The notes: generated by a model from the sequence alone, not told the origin. Shown: positions 53,338-63,069, numbered from the stretch's first letter. The stretch is 64,000 bases of DNA from Paenibacillus glycanilyticus NBRC 16618 (GCF_004000805.1 NZ_BILY01000010.1:123117-187116), one strand, 5' to 3'. Program-made: numbers and translations.

Positions 53338-53604
53338 CTATTTTTTTAAGATTCCTATTAGCAAGCAGACGACTCCAGCCGTAACCCAAGCCAGCTTCCC
53401 GAAAGACAGCTTGTCTGTCATGCCTATGAGTCCGATCGTGGTTGTGGCGATTAATATAAAAGGTCCTACTAATGCGAGCGAAGAATTGACGACCAGCGCC
53501 TTGTCGATCTGGTTTAACCGGAGCATGAGCAGCGCGGCGCAAATTTCGATTGTCCCCGAGGTTATCCGCAGAGACGCCATGGTGAGCACGATTTTATTCA
53601 ACAT
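53338..53604 (-). CDS. yqhV: YqhV-like DUF2619 membrane protein
   Basis: 88 residues with three membrane helices (VLTMASLRITSGTIEICAAL; SSLALVGPFILIATTTIG; WVTAGVVCLLIGILKK). Function unknown, but the gene precedes spoIIIAA in B. subtilis too. AAGGAGGTGAACGGTT precedes ATG. Confidence 0.82.
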   Translation of the reverse strand: MLNKIVLTMASLRITSGTIEICAALLMLRLNQIDKALVVNSSLALVGPFILIATTTIGLIGMTDKLSFGKLAWVTAGVVCLLIGILKK

Positions 53605-53721
53605 AACCGTTCACCTCCTTGTCCGTTCCTAACGAATCAGGCCTTATTCAAGCAGCTATAAACAAACTTCCATCTCTACATCCTATGCAGGCTCGTCTCC
53701 TGTTCATGCTTCCGGTTCGGG

Positions 53722-53750
53722 CACACGCCCAGCAGTTGCTGCATATATTG
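53722..53750 (+). promoter_or_regulatory. Possible SigK-type promoter of comA
   Basis: CACA (53722-53725), 16 bp, CATATATTG (53742-53750) resemble the mother-cell SigK pattern mACm-N16/17-CATAnnnTA. Fits a spore role of sulfolactate but is only suggestive. Confidence 0.3.
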
Positions 53751-53802
53751 CTCCATGCCCCGCCCTCATGCGGGTATCAACAAATGTTAGGAGTCAACTC
53801 CC

Positions 53803-54624
53803 ATGACAAAAACAAGCTTCTGGCACCGCACGATGCATGATCCAAGCGGATATCGCGATTACAGCCCTGCAAAACATAAAGGCAAAACGATGGTAATCGA
53901 CAAAGGAATCGGACTAAACGCTTTCGCCGATCTCATTCAAGTAGCTGGCCCTTATATGGATGTCATCAAGCTTGGATTCGGTACGGCCGTTCTATACGAA
54001 CCGGAGTTCCTGCAGCGCAAAATCGAGCTTGCCCGAAAAAACGGGCTTATCATCATGCCCGGCGGAACGCTATTGGAAACAGCAGTCCAGCAGCGTTTGA
54101 CCGGATCGTTTTTTGATTCTATCTGCGAGCTTGGCTTTAACGGGATCGAGGTTTCGGACGGCACAATAGAAATGAGCAGAAAACAGCGGACAGAGCTTAT
54201 AAAAGAGGGCAAGCAAAGGGGGCTTCTGGTTCTTACCGAATACGGCAAAAAAACGGCGGGTTCGCTTATTGATCCCGAGCAATTGGCTGTTACAGCCGAT
54301 TACGACCTTGCGGCAGGCGCCGCTTGGATTACGGTAGAAGCCAGGGAATCGGGCATCGATGTAGGCTTATTTGATGAAAAGGGCAATTGCCGCGAGCAGA
54401 CGATTGAGCAAATTCTGACCGAAATGACTAGCCAGGACTGTTTGATGTGGGAAGCTCCGCTGAAGCAGCAGCAGGCTTATTTGCTCCAGCAGTTTGGTCC
54501 GAACGTACATCTGGGCAACATTCCGCCTAGCGATGCCTTGGCGCTCGAAGCGATGCGCCGCGGACTCCGTTCCGACACTTTCGAGTTCGGAATGCGGGAG
54601 GAGCCCGCTCATTACATGATTTAA
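53803..54624 (+). CDS. comA: Phosphosulfolactate synthase
   Basis: Adds sulfite to phosphoenolpyruvate, giving (R)-phosphosulfolactate. 273-residue TIM barrel with MVIDKGIGLNAFADLI, YMDVIKLGFGTAVLY, MPGGTLLETAV, GFNGIEVSDGTIEM and WEAPLKQQQAYLL, all ComA motifs. Equivalent to YitD of B. subtilis, whose spores hold sulfolactate. TTAGGAG precedes ATG. First gene of comA-comB on the plus strand. Confidence 0.93.
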   Translation: MTKTSFWHRTMHDPSGYRDYSPAKHKGKTMVIDKGIGLNAFADLIQVAGPYMDVIKLGFGTAVLYEPEFLQRKIELARKNGLIIMPGGTLLETAVQQRLTGSFFDSICELGFNGIEVSDGTIEMSRKQRTELIKEGKQRGLLVLTEYGKKTAGSLIDPEQLAVTADYDLAAGAAWITVEARESGIDVGLFDEKGNCREQTIEQILTEMTSQDCLMWEAPLKQQQAYLLQQFGPNVHLGNIPPSDALALEAMRRGLRSDTFEFGMREEPAHYMI

Positions 54625-54652
54625 GCAACAACAGAAAGGAAGAGCGATTGCT

Positions 54653-55375
54653 ATGCAGGTGCAAGTCATTTCAAGCGTGAATGAAGCCAGCTCCGCGCAA
54701 TTCGTCCACAAAACGGCTATTATTATCGATGTGCTACGGGCTACTAGCTCCATTATTACCGCGCTGGCTGCCGGTTCTTCCGGCGTTGTCCCCGTGGAGA
54801 CCGTGATGGAGGCACGAGCTGCGCAGCAGGAAGGCGATCTTTTATGCGGGGAACGCTTCTGCAAAAAAATCGCCGGCTTCGATCTCGGAAATTCGCCTGA
54901 CGAGTTACTGCTCAATTCGGTTAAAGACCGCCGTGTCATCTTAACGACAACGAACGGCACCCGGGCCATTCACAAATCTACCCGGGCGGATTATGTATTG
55001 GTAGCTGCGTTGCTGAATGCCTCCGCATGCGCGAAAGCGGCGGTTGATCTTCGGCGGGATGTTGTTATTTTGTGTGCGGGAAGCCATGATGAATTCGCCA
55101 TTGAGGATGGTTTATGCGCCGGACTTCTTCTTTCCAGAATGCAAGAACGGGGTTCTGCTCCGCTCGAAATGGATGACTTCGGACTCGCCATGCTATCACT
55201 CTATCAAGAACGCGCCAATGATATAAAAGAAACGATTCGGAAAGGCGCAACCGGCAAACGGCTTCTCAAGCTGGGTATGGGGAGAGATATCGATCTTTGT
55301 TCGGAGGTTGACACCTTCGCGGGAGTTCCCCGGCTTCAGGCTAACGGAGATACGTTGATCTGTTCGTGCAGCTGA
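54653..55375 (+). CDS. comB: 2-phosphosulfolactate phosphatase
   Basis: Removes phosphate from phosphosulfolactate to give sulfolactate. 240 residues: AIIIDVLRATSSIITALAAG, LLCGERFCKKIAGFDLGNSP, LTTTNGTRAI and CAGSHDEFAIEDGLCAG, typical ComB. 28 bp after comA; AGAAAGGAAGAG before ATG. The ComC dehydrogenase is not in the window, so the pathway likely stops at sulfolactate. Confidence 0.92.
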   Translation: MQVQVISSVNEASSAQFVHKTAIIIDVLRATSSIITALAAGSSGVVPVETVMEARAAQQEGDLLCGERFCKKIAGFDLGNSPDELLLNSVKDRRVILTTTNGTRAIHKSTRADYVLVAALLNASACAKAAVDLRRDVVILCAGSHDEFAIEDGLCAGLLLSRMQERGSAPLEMDDFGLAMLSLYQERANDIKETIRKGATGKRLLKLGMGRDIDLCSEVDTFAGVPRLQANGDTLICSCS

Positions 55376-55444
55376 CATATTCGCCAGAGTCTGTCCATAT
55401 AATGAAGCAAGCAGTTTATCCGCTTCATGACTGGGGTACGAACG

Positions 55445-55903
55445 ATGACTGGTGAATTGATATTAGTAGGTTTGATTATTATTGGTCTGATCGGGCGTTC
55501 GCCAATTATAGCAACGGCGGCTTGCGTACTTCTGGCCGTCAAGCTTCTTCATCTCAGCCGGTTCCTGCCTTCGATCGAGCGTCGGGGGCTGGAGCTCGGT
55601 TTATTATTCCTTACGCTTAGCGTCCTTGTCCCGTTTGCCTCAGGCAAAGTGCAGATGAAGGAACTCATTGCCGCCTTCAATACTTGGCCGGGCTGGCTCG
55701 CCCTAATAGGCGGAGCCGTCGCCGCTTATATGAATGCCAAGGGCCTTGATTTGCTTAAGCTTGATCCTCAGATGGTCGTAGGACTTGTTATCGGTTCGAT
55801 TTTCGGCATTATTTTTCTGCGGGGGATCCCGGTTGGCCCTCTGATGGCAGCGGGAATTACGGCGATTTTGTACAAGTTGTTTAAACTAATCGGCGGCGGA
55901 TAA
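55445..55903 (+). CDS. DUF441 family membrane protein (YtwI-like)
   Basis: 152 residues, four to five helices: [56 protein letters not shown] and [17 protein letters not shown], a distinctive DUF441 pattern. Transport or export role unknown. ATG at 55445 is preferred over 55427 because GGGG lies before it. Follows comB by 69 bp. Confidence 0.85.
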   Translation: MTGELILVGLIIIGLIGRSPIIATAACVLLAVKLLHLSRFLPSIERRGLELGLLFLTLSVLVPFASGKVQMKELIAAFNTWPGWLALIGGAVAAYMNAKGLDLLKLDPQMVVGLVIGSIFGIIFLRGIPVGPLMAAGITAILYKLFKLIGGG

Positions 55904-56060
55904 ACGGCGAACTACGCATTCAAATGTTCTTCCGATCGCCATTGCTCGGGGATTCTTTCGAACAATTCTCAAGCGGTAAGAATCCCCTCACAAAAGCGAA
56001 CGTTACCACTTCTCCAGAATCATTTGAAATGCTCCGTTTACCGTTTAAATGTGGGGACCA

Positions 56061-56099
56061 AAAAAAGCCGTGCGGATTTGAATCGCGCACGGCTTTTTT
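56061..56099. terminator. Bidirectional terminator between DUF441 and lysC
   Basis: AAAAAAGCCGTGCG and CGCGCACGGCTTTTTT; usable on both strands by the A- and T-runs. The stretch 55904-56060 holds nothing else recognised. Confidence 0.9.
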
Positions 56100-56117
56100 G
56101 TATGGAATTAATGGTTA

Positions 56118-57371
56118 TTAGCGGCGGTCTTGAGGTCCGCCGACGAATACTTGCTCCGCCGTGTCCAGGCCGTAAGCCGTATGAAGCGAACGAACAACCT
56201 CTTGCAGAGGTTCGGCTGCGATAATGCAAGATACTTTGATTTCGGAAGTGCTGACCATCTTGATGCTGACGCCCAGCGACGAAATCGCCTTAAACATCGT
56301 AGCGGCAACTCCAGGGTTGCTGACCATGCCAGCGCCAACGATCGAGACCTTCACTAGGCCCGCTTCGGAAGTCACTTCGCTGAACGGAACTTCCGCGCGA
56401 ATGCCGTTGATCACGTCAACCGCACGAGCTTCGTCATCGCCGGAAACCGTGAAGGAAAAGTCCGCTTTGCCGCTTTTCACTCCGCTTTGCACGATAACGT
56501 CTACGTCGATTCCGCTATTTGCCAGCGAACCGAATACATTAGCGAGTACGCCTGGCTCATCCTCCACGCCGAGGATGCTGATTCTTGCTACATTTTTGTC
56601 AAAAGCGATGCCGCGTACGACTACGCCTTGCTCCATGACCGCTTCCTCCTTCACACTGGTACCTTCGTTTTGCGTAAAGCTGGAACGCACGACAAGCTTC
56701 ACATTGTTATGCTTTGCGTATTCCACCGCGCGAGGGTGAAGAACGGCTGCGCCCAGATGCGCAAGCTCCAGCATTTCGTCATACGAAATTTCATTCAATT
56801 TGCGCGCGACTTTCACGACGCGCGGATCCGTCGAATAAACGCCGTCCACGTCCGTGTAGATTTCGCACACATCCGCTTTGACCGCTGCGGCAAGCGCTAC
56901 GGCTGTCGTATCCGAACCGCCGCGTCCGAGCGTCGTAATGTCTCCGTCTTCCGTCATGCCTTGGAAGCCCGCGACAATAACGACATTGCCCGCATCCAAT
57001 TCCTTGAACAAACGATCAGGACGAATATCCGTAATCTTCGCCTTACTGTGTACGGCTTCCGTCCGAATGCCAGCCTGCCAGCCTGTAAGCGATACGGCTT
57101 GATGGCCCAGCTGATGAATCGTCATCGACAATAAGGCAACCGATATTTGTTCACCCGTCGTCAGCAGCATATCCATCTCCCGCGCCGGCGGGTTCGGGTT
57201 AAGCAGCTTCGACTGATCGATTAAATCATCCGTTGTATCTCCCATCGCGGACACGACAACAATGACGCGGTTACCCGCCAACTGGCTGTCTACAATCCGC
57301 TTCGCAACACGCTGCATCCGCTCCGGTGTTCCTACCGAGCTTCCGCCAAACTTCATCACAATCAACGACAA
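56118..57371 (-). CDS. lysC: Aspartate kinase
   Basis: Phosphorylates aspartate, the branch point for lysine/diaminopimelate, threonine and methionine. 417 residues: KFGGSSVGTPERMQRVA, VVSAMGDTTDDLI, GFQGMTEDGDITTLGRGGSD and two C-terminal ACT domains (RISILGVEDEPGVLANVF; KVSIVGAGMVSNPGVAATMF). The start is TTG at 57371 with GGGAGTG, giving SLIVMKFGG; ATG upstream is far from any ribosome site. No lysine riboswitch in the short leader. An internal start for the beta subunit is possible (M-rich centre) but not shown. Confidence 0.94.
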   Translation of the reverse strand: MSLIVMKFGGSSVGTPERMQRVAKRIVDSQLAGNRVIVVVSAMGDTTDDLIDQSKLLNPNPPAREMDMLLTTGEQISVALLSMTIHQLGHQAVSLTGWQAGIRTEAVHSKAKITDIRPDRLFKELDAGNVVIVAGFQGMTEDGDITTLGRGGSDTTAVALAAAVKADVCEIYTDVDGVYSTDPRVVKVARKLNEISYDEMLELAHLGAAVLHPRAVEYAKHNNVKLVVRSSFTQNEGTSVKEEAVMEQGVVVRGIAFDKNVARISILGVEDEPGVLANVFGSLANSGIDVDVIVQSGVKSGKADFSFTVSGDDEARAVDVINGIRAEVPFSEVTSEAGLVKVSIVGAGMVSNPGVAATMFKAISSLGVSIKMVSTSEIKVSCIIAAEPLQEVVRSLHTAYGLDTAEQVFVGGPQDRR

Positions 57372-57477
57372 AGCTGATTCACTCCCAACCTTGACATATA
57401 ACATACAAGTCAATAGTATATCACATCCCCGGCTTGTCTGGGTATATCCGCCCACGGATTTTGTCGAAAAAGAAAAA

Positions 57478-57506
57478 GCCGCCCGAATCGGTGGATTCGA
57501 GCGGCT
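57478..57506 (-). terminator. Terminator of efp
   Basis: GCCGCCCGAATC and GATTCGAGCGGC with loop GGTG, then TTTTTCTTTTTC on the minus strand. Confidence 0.85.
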
Positions 57507-57519
57507 TGTCTTCTATATA

Positions 57520-58080
57520 CTATGCACGGGAGATGTATTTGCCTTCGCGAGTATCGATCAGCAGTACGTCGCCTTCATTGATGAACAATGGAACTTGAAC
57601 GTTCAGGCCTGTTTCGACTTTAGCATTCTTAGTCGCACCTTGCGCCGTATTGCCTTTAACGGCTGCGTCTGTCTCAACAACTTTCAGCTCAACGCTGTTC
57701 GGCATTTGGATACCGATGATTTCGCCTTGGTAGCTGGAGATGTTTACGTTCATGTTCTCTTTCAGGAAGTTCAGTTCCCACTCGAGCTGTTTGTAATCCA
57801 GACCGAATTGGTCGTAAGTTTCGTTATCCATGAAAGTGTACTCATCGCCGGAATTGTACAAGTATTGCACTTCGCGGTTCTCGATGATTGCGCGGCCGAT
57901 TGTTTCGCCTGCACGGAACGTTTTCTCGACAACGTTGCCGTTGCGGAGGTTTTTCAATTTGGAACGGACGAATGCCGCGCCCTTACCTGGTTTTACGTGC
58001 TGGAATTCGGTAACCGAGAAAATATCGCCGTCCACTTCGACGGTCAAACCTGTTTTGAAATCGTTAACTGAAACTGTCAC
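57520..58080 (-). CDS. efp: Translation elongation factor P
   Basis: Rescues ribosomes stalled at polyproline. 186 residues: [36 protein letters not shown] with the modified-lysine loop (PGKG), [12 protein letters not shown] and two OB domains. GTG at 58080 follows AGGAGGG. It lies 37 bp after the Xaa-Pro-type peptidase gene. Confidence 0.97.
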   Translation of the reverse strand: MTVSVNDFKTGLTVEVDGDIFSVTEFQHVKPGKGAAFVRSKLKNLRNGNVVEKTFRAGETIGRAIIENREVQYLYNSGDEYTFMDNETYDQFGLDYKQLEWELNFLKENMNVNISSYQGEIIGIQMPNSVELKVVETDAAVKGNTAQGATKNAKVETGLNVQVPLFINEGDVLLIDTREGKYISRA

Positions 58081-58117
58081 TTCAAATTCCCTCCTGAAAT
58101 AGCTGCTTTAATAGTCC

Positions 58118-59191
58118 TTAACCCAGAGTAATTAATTGTTTCGGGGATGAGGTTAATATTTTAATACCGGATTCCGTAATGACGATATCATCTTCGATCC
58201 GTACTCCGCCAAAGCCGGGGAGATAGATGCCGGGTTCAACCGTCACGGTCATTCCGGGGGTTAAAATCGTATCGCTGTTTCTTGCAAGGCGCGGATACTC
58301 GTGAATTTCCATGCCGAGTCCGTGGCCTGTGCTATGGCCGAACTTGTCGCCATAACCGTACTTCGTAATGATATCGCGGGTAAGCGCGTCGGCCTCGTGG
58401 CCGGTCATGCCCGGACGAATGTTCTCGAGAGCATGAAGCTGGGCTTCCAGCACGATATCGTAGATTTCGCGATGCTTATCGGTAGGAGTTCCAACGACAA
58501 CCGTACGGGTGAGGTCGGAACAGTATCCTTTGTAATAAGCGCCGAAATCAAGCTTTACAAACTCATTATTGCCAATAACCCGCTCGCTAGCCACGCCATG
58601 CGGCAATGCGGAACGTTCGCCGGACGCTACAATCGTATCGAAGGAGGATGAAGTCGCCCCATGGCTCCTCATATACATCTCCATCTCAAGCGCAATGTCG
58701 CTTTCTTTCATGCCGGGTCTGATAATGTTCTGCACGTGGCGGAACGTGGCATCGGCCAGATCGGCCGCTTCCTGCATAATTTGCAGCTCCGCGTCGTCCT
58801 TAATCATGCGCAGATTCTCGACAAGACCGGATACCGGCGTCAGCTTGATATCGCCTAAAGCCTCGCTCCAAGCCGCATACTGGCTGTACACGACCTGATC
58901 CTGTTCAAACGCCGCGCTTCGGATTCCTTTGCCTGCCAGCAAATCGCGGATATCCCCGATGACTTTCGATCCATGCTCAACTACCTGAAATGAAGGCGCC
59001 TGCTGGGGTGCCTGTGTCATATAACGGAAATCCGTAAACAGGAACTGCTCCTGCCCGGTAATAACAACCGTTCCGGATGATCCCGTAAATCCGCTGAGAT
59101 AACGACGGTTATGCTCGCTTCCGATAATGATCGCTTCAAGGTTTTGTTCGGCCATGACTTGTCTCAGCCGGTTAACTCTTTCGAGTGTCAT
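58118..59191 (-). CDS. Xaa-Pro-type aminopeptidase (M24)
   Basis: 357 residues, close to B. subtilis PapA/YqhT. Metal ligands: LDFGAYYKGYCSDLTRT (two Asp), FGHSTGHGLGMEIHE (His), VEPGIYLPGFGGVRIEDDI (two Glu). N-terminal creatinase-like domain (NRRYLSGFTGSSG). ATG at 59191 has AAAGGGGAGAG. Lies 14 bp after aroQ and before efp. Together with EF-P it concerns proline-containing chains. Confidence 0.93.
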   Translation of the reverse strand: MTLERVNRLRQVMAEQNLEAIIIGSEHNRRYLSGFTGSSGTVVITGQEQFLFTDFRYMTQAPQQAPSFQVVEHGSKVIGDIRDLLAGKGIRSAAFEQDQVVYSQYAAWSEALGDIKLTPVSGLVENLRMIKDDAELQIMQEAADLADATFRHVQNIIRPGMKESDIALEMEMYMRSHGATSSSFDTIVASGERSALPHGVASERVIGNNEFVKLDFGAYYKGYCSDLTRTVVVGTPTDKHREIYDIVLEAQLHALENIRPGMTGHEADALTRDIITKYGYGDKFGHSTGHGLGMEIHEYPRLARNSDTILTPGMTVTVEPGIYLPGFGGVRIEDDIVITESGIKILTSSPKQLITLG

Positions 59192-59205
59192 GTTACTCTC
59201 CCCTT

Positions 59206-59652
59206 TCACGCTGCACCATTTTGAAGCTTTGCAACAAGCGCTGCAAGTCCAAGCTCATAGCTTTGACCGCCAAAGCCTGCGATTTGGCCAATCGCAACGG
59301 GCGCAATGACCGATACATGACGGAAGGATTCACGTTTATGTATATTGGACAAATGCACCTCAACCACCGGCAAAGCTACCGTGCTTAACGCGTCTCTCAG
59401 CGCGTAGCTGTAATGCGTTAATGCACCCGGATTAATGAGTATACCATCCGCCTGTCCAAATGCGCTATGTATCCGGTCAATAAGAGCACCCTCGTGATTG
59501 GATTGGAAAAAATCCAGCTCCACGTCGAGCTGCAAAGCTTGCTCGCGCAATTTCGCTTCGATCTGGGCCAGCGTCTCCGTGCCGTAAACACCTGGCTCTC
59601 GTACGCCAAGCATATTTAAGTTAGGCCCGTTTAAAACAACAATTCTAAGCAA
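59206..59652 (-). CDS. aroQ: Type II 3-dehydroquinate dehydratase
   Basis: Third step of the shikimate pathway. 148 residues: [16 protein letters not shown], the catalytic tyrosine in [23 protein letters not shown] and [18 protein letters not shown] start at 59652 with GGGAGGTG. No other shikimate gene nearby; it keeps the B. subtilis order with the next gene. Confidence 0.95.
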   Translation of the reverse strand: MLRIVVLNGPNLNMLGVREPGVYGTETLAQIEAKLREQALQLDVELDFFQSNHEGALIDRIHSAFGQADGILINPGALTHYSYALRDALSTVALPVVEVHLSNIHKRESFRHVSVIAPVAIGQIAGFGGQSYELGLAALVAKLQNGAA

Positions 59653-59746
59653 TTTCGCACCTCCCAATCAGCCGAATCTTGCATTTAGCCAAAGATCATT
59701 AGCCATTTTACCACATATGACCGCTTCTTGAGAAGTCGCAACCTGC

Positions 59747-60289
59747 TTAATGCGCGCCTAACGGTTCCCGCGATGCTTCGTCGGTAAATTCGAAGGCGAT
59801 GGAATAGCCGATAAAGAGCCCCCATAGGAGGAAAATGCACAACTCGGAGAACAGCGTATTCCAACCTGCAACCGTAATTTGACGGGACATGCCGAGTACC
59901 GGACCAAGCAGCAGAAAAATGACCGCCCACCATGCAAGACCGTACAATACGCCCGGCCACGGCCCTCTCAGCCGGCCTAACAGCACCTTGTACAGCAGAG
60001 CAGCCAGAACGGAAAATACGATATAGCTTGCAATGCCAACGACGATTCCCCAGCCTGTCTTTAAATAAGTAGATTTAAAGAACGGGTCGGCCAACATGCC
60101 CGGAAGCTCGGTCGTAAATTTCAATTCGTAAAAGAGCCAGCGGAGGATTCCCCAGATCAATCCCGCAAAAAAACCGATCATGCTGCTGAACAGCCAGGGG
60201 TTCGTATGATGCTGACCACCGTACTCGCTTTTGCGATGATCCTGGCCTTTCTTGCCATTGCTAATGCTTTTTTCGTTCGTTACCGCCAT
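59747..60289 (-). CDS. yqhR: YqhR-like membrane protein
   Basis: 180 residues with four membrane helices (PWLFSSMIGFFAGLIWGILR; GWGIVVGIASYIVFSVLAAL; GLAWWAVIFLLLGPVLGM; SELCIFLLWGLFIGYSIAF), hydrophilic N-terminal tail. Function unknown. ATG at 60289 follows GGAGGCATACGC. Named from position next to aroQ and yqhQ. Confidence 0.8.
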   Translation of the reverse strand: MAVTNEKSISNGKKGQDHRKSEYGGQHHTNPWLFSSMIGFFAGLIWGILRWLFYELKFTTELPGMLADPFFKSTYLKTGWGIVVGIASYIVFSVLAALLYKVLLGRLRGPWPGVLYGLAWWAVIFLLLGPVLGMSRQITVAGWNTLFSELCIFLLWGLFIGYSIAFEFTDEASREPLGAH

Positions 60290-60458
60290 GCGTATGCCTC
60301 CATTCATGATCCGCTTAAAGTCTTCTGCTAGTATGCGACTTTAGCGCCGCGGATAACCAAGATGATGGCGTTGGCAAATCCATTAGCGATCAAGTACAAT
60401 AGACGTATACCTTTCGTCACCTGATCGGGACGATACTATTAAGGAAGGTGACAAGCTC

Positions 60459-61418
60459 TTGTCTCAAAACACTACAAGCATTTACGGCGGACAAGCTGTG
60501 ATCGAAGGCGTCATGTTCGCAGGCAAGCATGTAAATGTAACCGCTGTACGCAGAAAAAACGATGAGATCGTTTTTTACGAGGTGCCCCGCACGACGCAGC
60601 GGTGGATCCAGGTTCTCAAGAAAATCCCTCTCGTCCGTGGTTTTGTAGGGATTATTGATTCCAGCGCCAAGGGCTCCCAGCATTTGAATTTCTCCATGGA
60701 GGCCTATGCGGAGGACGAGACATCGGATATGTCCGAGGCGGATAAAGCCGCAGCCCAGAAAAAAGAAAAATCCGGCTGGAGCCTGGGCATGATTGTAGGC
60801 GTTGCCGCCGCAGGCGTTATCTCCTTTATATTCGGCAAGCTGCTTCTGACCGCGGCGCCGGCAGCGATCGAAAGTTTGCTGTTCGAGAATGTATTCGAGA
60901 ACAAAGTTGGTCATAATCTGTTAGAAGGACTTATTAAACTCATCATGCTTCTTGCGTACCTGTACCTCATGTCGATGACGCCGCTCATCAAACGTTTGTT
61001 CCAATACCACGGCGCCGAGCATAAGGTTATCAGCGCATACGAAGCAGGCGAGGAACTAACCGTCGCCAACGTTCAGAAGTACAGCAGGCTTCATTACCGC
61101 TGCGGCAGCAGCTTTATCATTTTTACCGTTATCGTAGGGGTGATCATCTACTCCCTGCCAATCTTTGAATGGCATAGCATCTGGGAACGCGTCTATATCC
61201 GGATTTTGCTTCTGCCGGTTACCTTGGGTATCTCTTACGAAGTACTCCGCTGGACAAATGCCTTGCGCGATGTGCCGGTACTGCGTTACCTGGGTTATCC
61301 TGGGCTATGGCTTCAGCTATTGACCACAAAAGAACCCAAGGATGATCAAGTTGCCGTATCTATCGCCTCCTTCAACCGGATGCGCGAGCTCGATAAGCAA
61401 ATGAGCATCAAAGCTTAA
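60459..61418 (+). CDS. yqhQ: DUF1385 membrane protein YqhQ
   Basis: 319 residues; conserved start YGGQAVIEGVMFAGKHVNVT (DUF1385 signature G-QAV-EGVM), QRWIQVLKKIPLVRGFVG, QYHGAEHKVISAYEAGEELT and CGSSFIIFTVIVGVIIYSL. Four to five membrane helices. Function unknown, possibly metal binding (AEH). TTG start after GGAAGGTG. Divergent from yqhR. Confidence 0.88.
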   Translation: MSQNTTSIYGGQAVIEGVMFAGKHVNVTAVRRKNDEIVFYEVPRTTQRWIQVLKKIPLVRGFVGIIDSSAKGSQHLNFSMEAYAEDETSDMSEADKAAAQKKEKSGWSLGMIVGVAAAGVISFIFGKLLLTAAPAAIESLLFENVFENKVGHNLLEGLIKLIMLLAYLYLMSMTPLIKRLFQYHGAEHKVISAYEAGEELTVANVQKYSRLHYRCGSSFIIFTVIVGVIIYSLPIFEWHSIWERVYIRILLLPVTLGISYEVLRWTNALRDVPVLRYLGYPGLWLQLLTTKEPKDDQVAVSIASFNRMRELDKQMSIKA

Positions 61419-61449
61419 ATCTATTCCAACATAAAGGACAGGTGATATT

Positions 61450-61746
61450 ATGCCGCGGAGATGGAACGCATCGTCAATTATCGTGCTGACGCTACTGGCA
61501 ATCGGGATTTTGTACGGAATCGGACAGCATCTTACTTCGTTTCTAATTCCCATCATTGTGCTGGGCGGCATTTTCCTGCTGTATAAATATCCGCCTAACA
61601 CATGGGGTACCCGTGTCCGGGTCAGACAGCAGCCTCATGTGAAACAAACCAGAACGACCCCTCGGCAAAAACCGAAGTCCCGCCGGGCGCCGTTCCGCGT
61701 TATCGATGGCGGCAAAGATGACGATGATCTGCCGAAATATCACTGA
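61450..61746 (+). CDS. YqhP-like small membrane protein
   Basis: 98 residues: two close membrane helices (SSIIVLTLLAIGILYGIG; FLIPIIVLGGIFLLYKYP) followed by a basic linker and a terminal FRVIDGGKDDDDLPKYH tail. Position matches yqhP of B. subtilis. Function unknown. Its last 7 bp overlap the end of yqhO. Confidence 0.7.
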   Translation: MPRRWNASSIIVLTLLAIGILYGIGQHLTSFLIPIIVLGGIFLLYKYPPNTWGTRVRVRQQPHVKQTRTTPRQKPKSRRAPFRVIDGGKDDDDLPKYH

Positions 61747-62669
61747 CGGAAGCCTTCAAAAAACTGCGTTGCTGCCTTGAAGCCGGAATGGAACAGCTTT
61801 TCCGCCATCCCTTCAGGCAAATGGAACTGAGTAGTCCGGACACCTAGCGTAGGTATTTTCACCGTCCGGTCACGCGCGTATTTCTTGATATAACGCTCGT
61901 CATGAGCTTGCATCATCGTCTCGAATATCGCTTCAAGCATTGTCAACGGACCGCGTATTTCATGCGGTTCGTTGTCGTTTTTACCGACCATTTGGAAGCC
62001 TACCGTCGGAACCGGATTTGTCCTTCCCGCCTGCTCCTTATCAAACAGCCACAACGGAAAATTACTCAATAAGCCCCCGTCCACAATATAAGCCTGATGC
62101 AGCTGCGCTTTCTCTTTCCCTTTATTCGTTAAGGAATGAAGCTTCGAGTAACGGATTACGACCGGGTCGAAGAAATAGGGAATGCTGGCGCTCATCCGGA
62201 CCGCCCGGGCAACGCTGAGTTTTTTCGGATCCATGCCATAGATCTTTACATCCTCCGGCAGGACAAGCAGTCTCCCGTTCGTAATATCCGAAGCTACGAT
62301 TCGAAGCTTGCATTCCGGCAAATCCCCAAACGTCTTTATCCCCTTTGCTTCCAGCAAGCATGAAATCCAATATTCAAGCGCTTCGCCGCTATAAAGCCCC
62401 TTTTTGATAAGCACCCTTAATGCAGGGCTGATGACCTTTAGGTTAAAAATAAACGACCTTTTCAGAAACGACGAGAACGGCGTATTCTCCACGATCCGCT
62501 TGATGTCGAGACCGCTGTAATTTGCCGCTATCAGCGCGGAAATGATGGCCCCGCTTGATGTACCCGCCACCTGATTAAATTGAATTCCCTGCATCTCCGC
62601 AGCCCTGACCGCGCCTGCCAGCGATATCCCCTTCACTCCTCCGCCTTCGAACACTGCATTAATCTTCAC
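61740..62669 (-). CDS. yqhO: Patatin-like phospholipase YqhO
   Basis: 309 residues: oxyanion loop VFEGGGVKGISLAGAVRAAE, nucleophile elbow VAGTSSGAIISAL (Ser in G-x-S-x-G) and the catalytic Asp in YIVDGGLLSNFPLW. Predicted soluble lipid acyl hydrolase; substrate unknown. Convergent with the preceding small gene. Confidence 0.9.
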   Translation of the reverse strand: MKINAVFEGGGVKGISLAGAVRAAEMQGIQFNQVAGTSSGAIISALIAANYSGLDIKRIVENTPFSSFLKRSFIFNLKVISPALRVLIKKGLYSGEALEYWISCLLEAKGIKTFGDLPECKLRIVASDITNGRLLVLPEDVKIYGMDPKKLSVARAVRMSASIPYFFDPVVIRYSKLHSLTNKGKEKAQLHQAYIVDGGLLSNFPLWLFDKEQAGRTNPVPTVGFQMVGKNDNEPHEIRGPLTMLEAIFETMMQAHDERYIKKYARDRTVKIPTLGVRTTQFHLPEGMAEKLFHSGFKAATQFFEGFRQ

Positions 62670-63069
62670 TTCCGCATCCTCCGGACAACGGAAGCAGTGT
62701 CAAATCCGGCTTCCATCAGAAGTATATATGCGAAGAAGAATTGTCTACATGTTAGCGTTGTGAGAAAATATAGCGAAGAACCATTTACTCTGCAAGGCTG
62801 ACGGGAGTTGCCTGGTCCGATGATTTTTCTGGAAAGTGGAATAAAGAATTGTCCGGGGAAAAGAGAAACTCCATGTTCTGCATTTCGTATGAACATGCCG
62901 AACTCGTCTCCATGTTAAAATCCTTTCGGACGGATCTATTGGATTTTTACTAGTATTCCTTTGAGCAGACCTTTCATATGGTTGGGGATAAGCTTAACCG
63001 GAAGTTATTCTCTCAATACTGCAAATGGTTTAAGCTAGAAGATACTATATAGACATCGGAGATTAGACA
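62670..63069. other. Gene-free stretch with a short protein-like open frame
   Basis: 400 bp. The only open feature is a plus-strand frame with no good start (62774-62953, ending LLDFY) that could be a gene remnant; no repeat, promoter or terminator is convincing. Confidence 0.4.

Noticed and set aside
56200..57300. Long plus-strand frames opposite lysC
   Set aside because: They are antisense to a clear aspartate kinase; codon and residue composition is that of a shadow.
57372..57477. Possible lysine riboswitch before lysC
   Set aside because: Too short and lacking L-box conserved stems; none seen before lysA either.
62666..62896. 76-codon minus-strand frame upstream of yqhO
   Set aside because: No ribosome site, Arg/Phe-rich composition and no recognisable motif.
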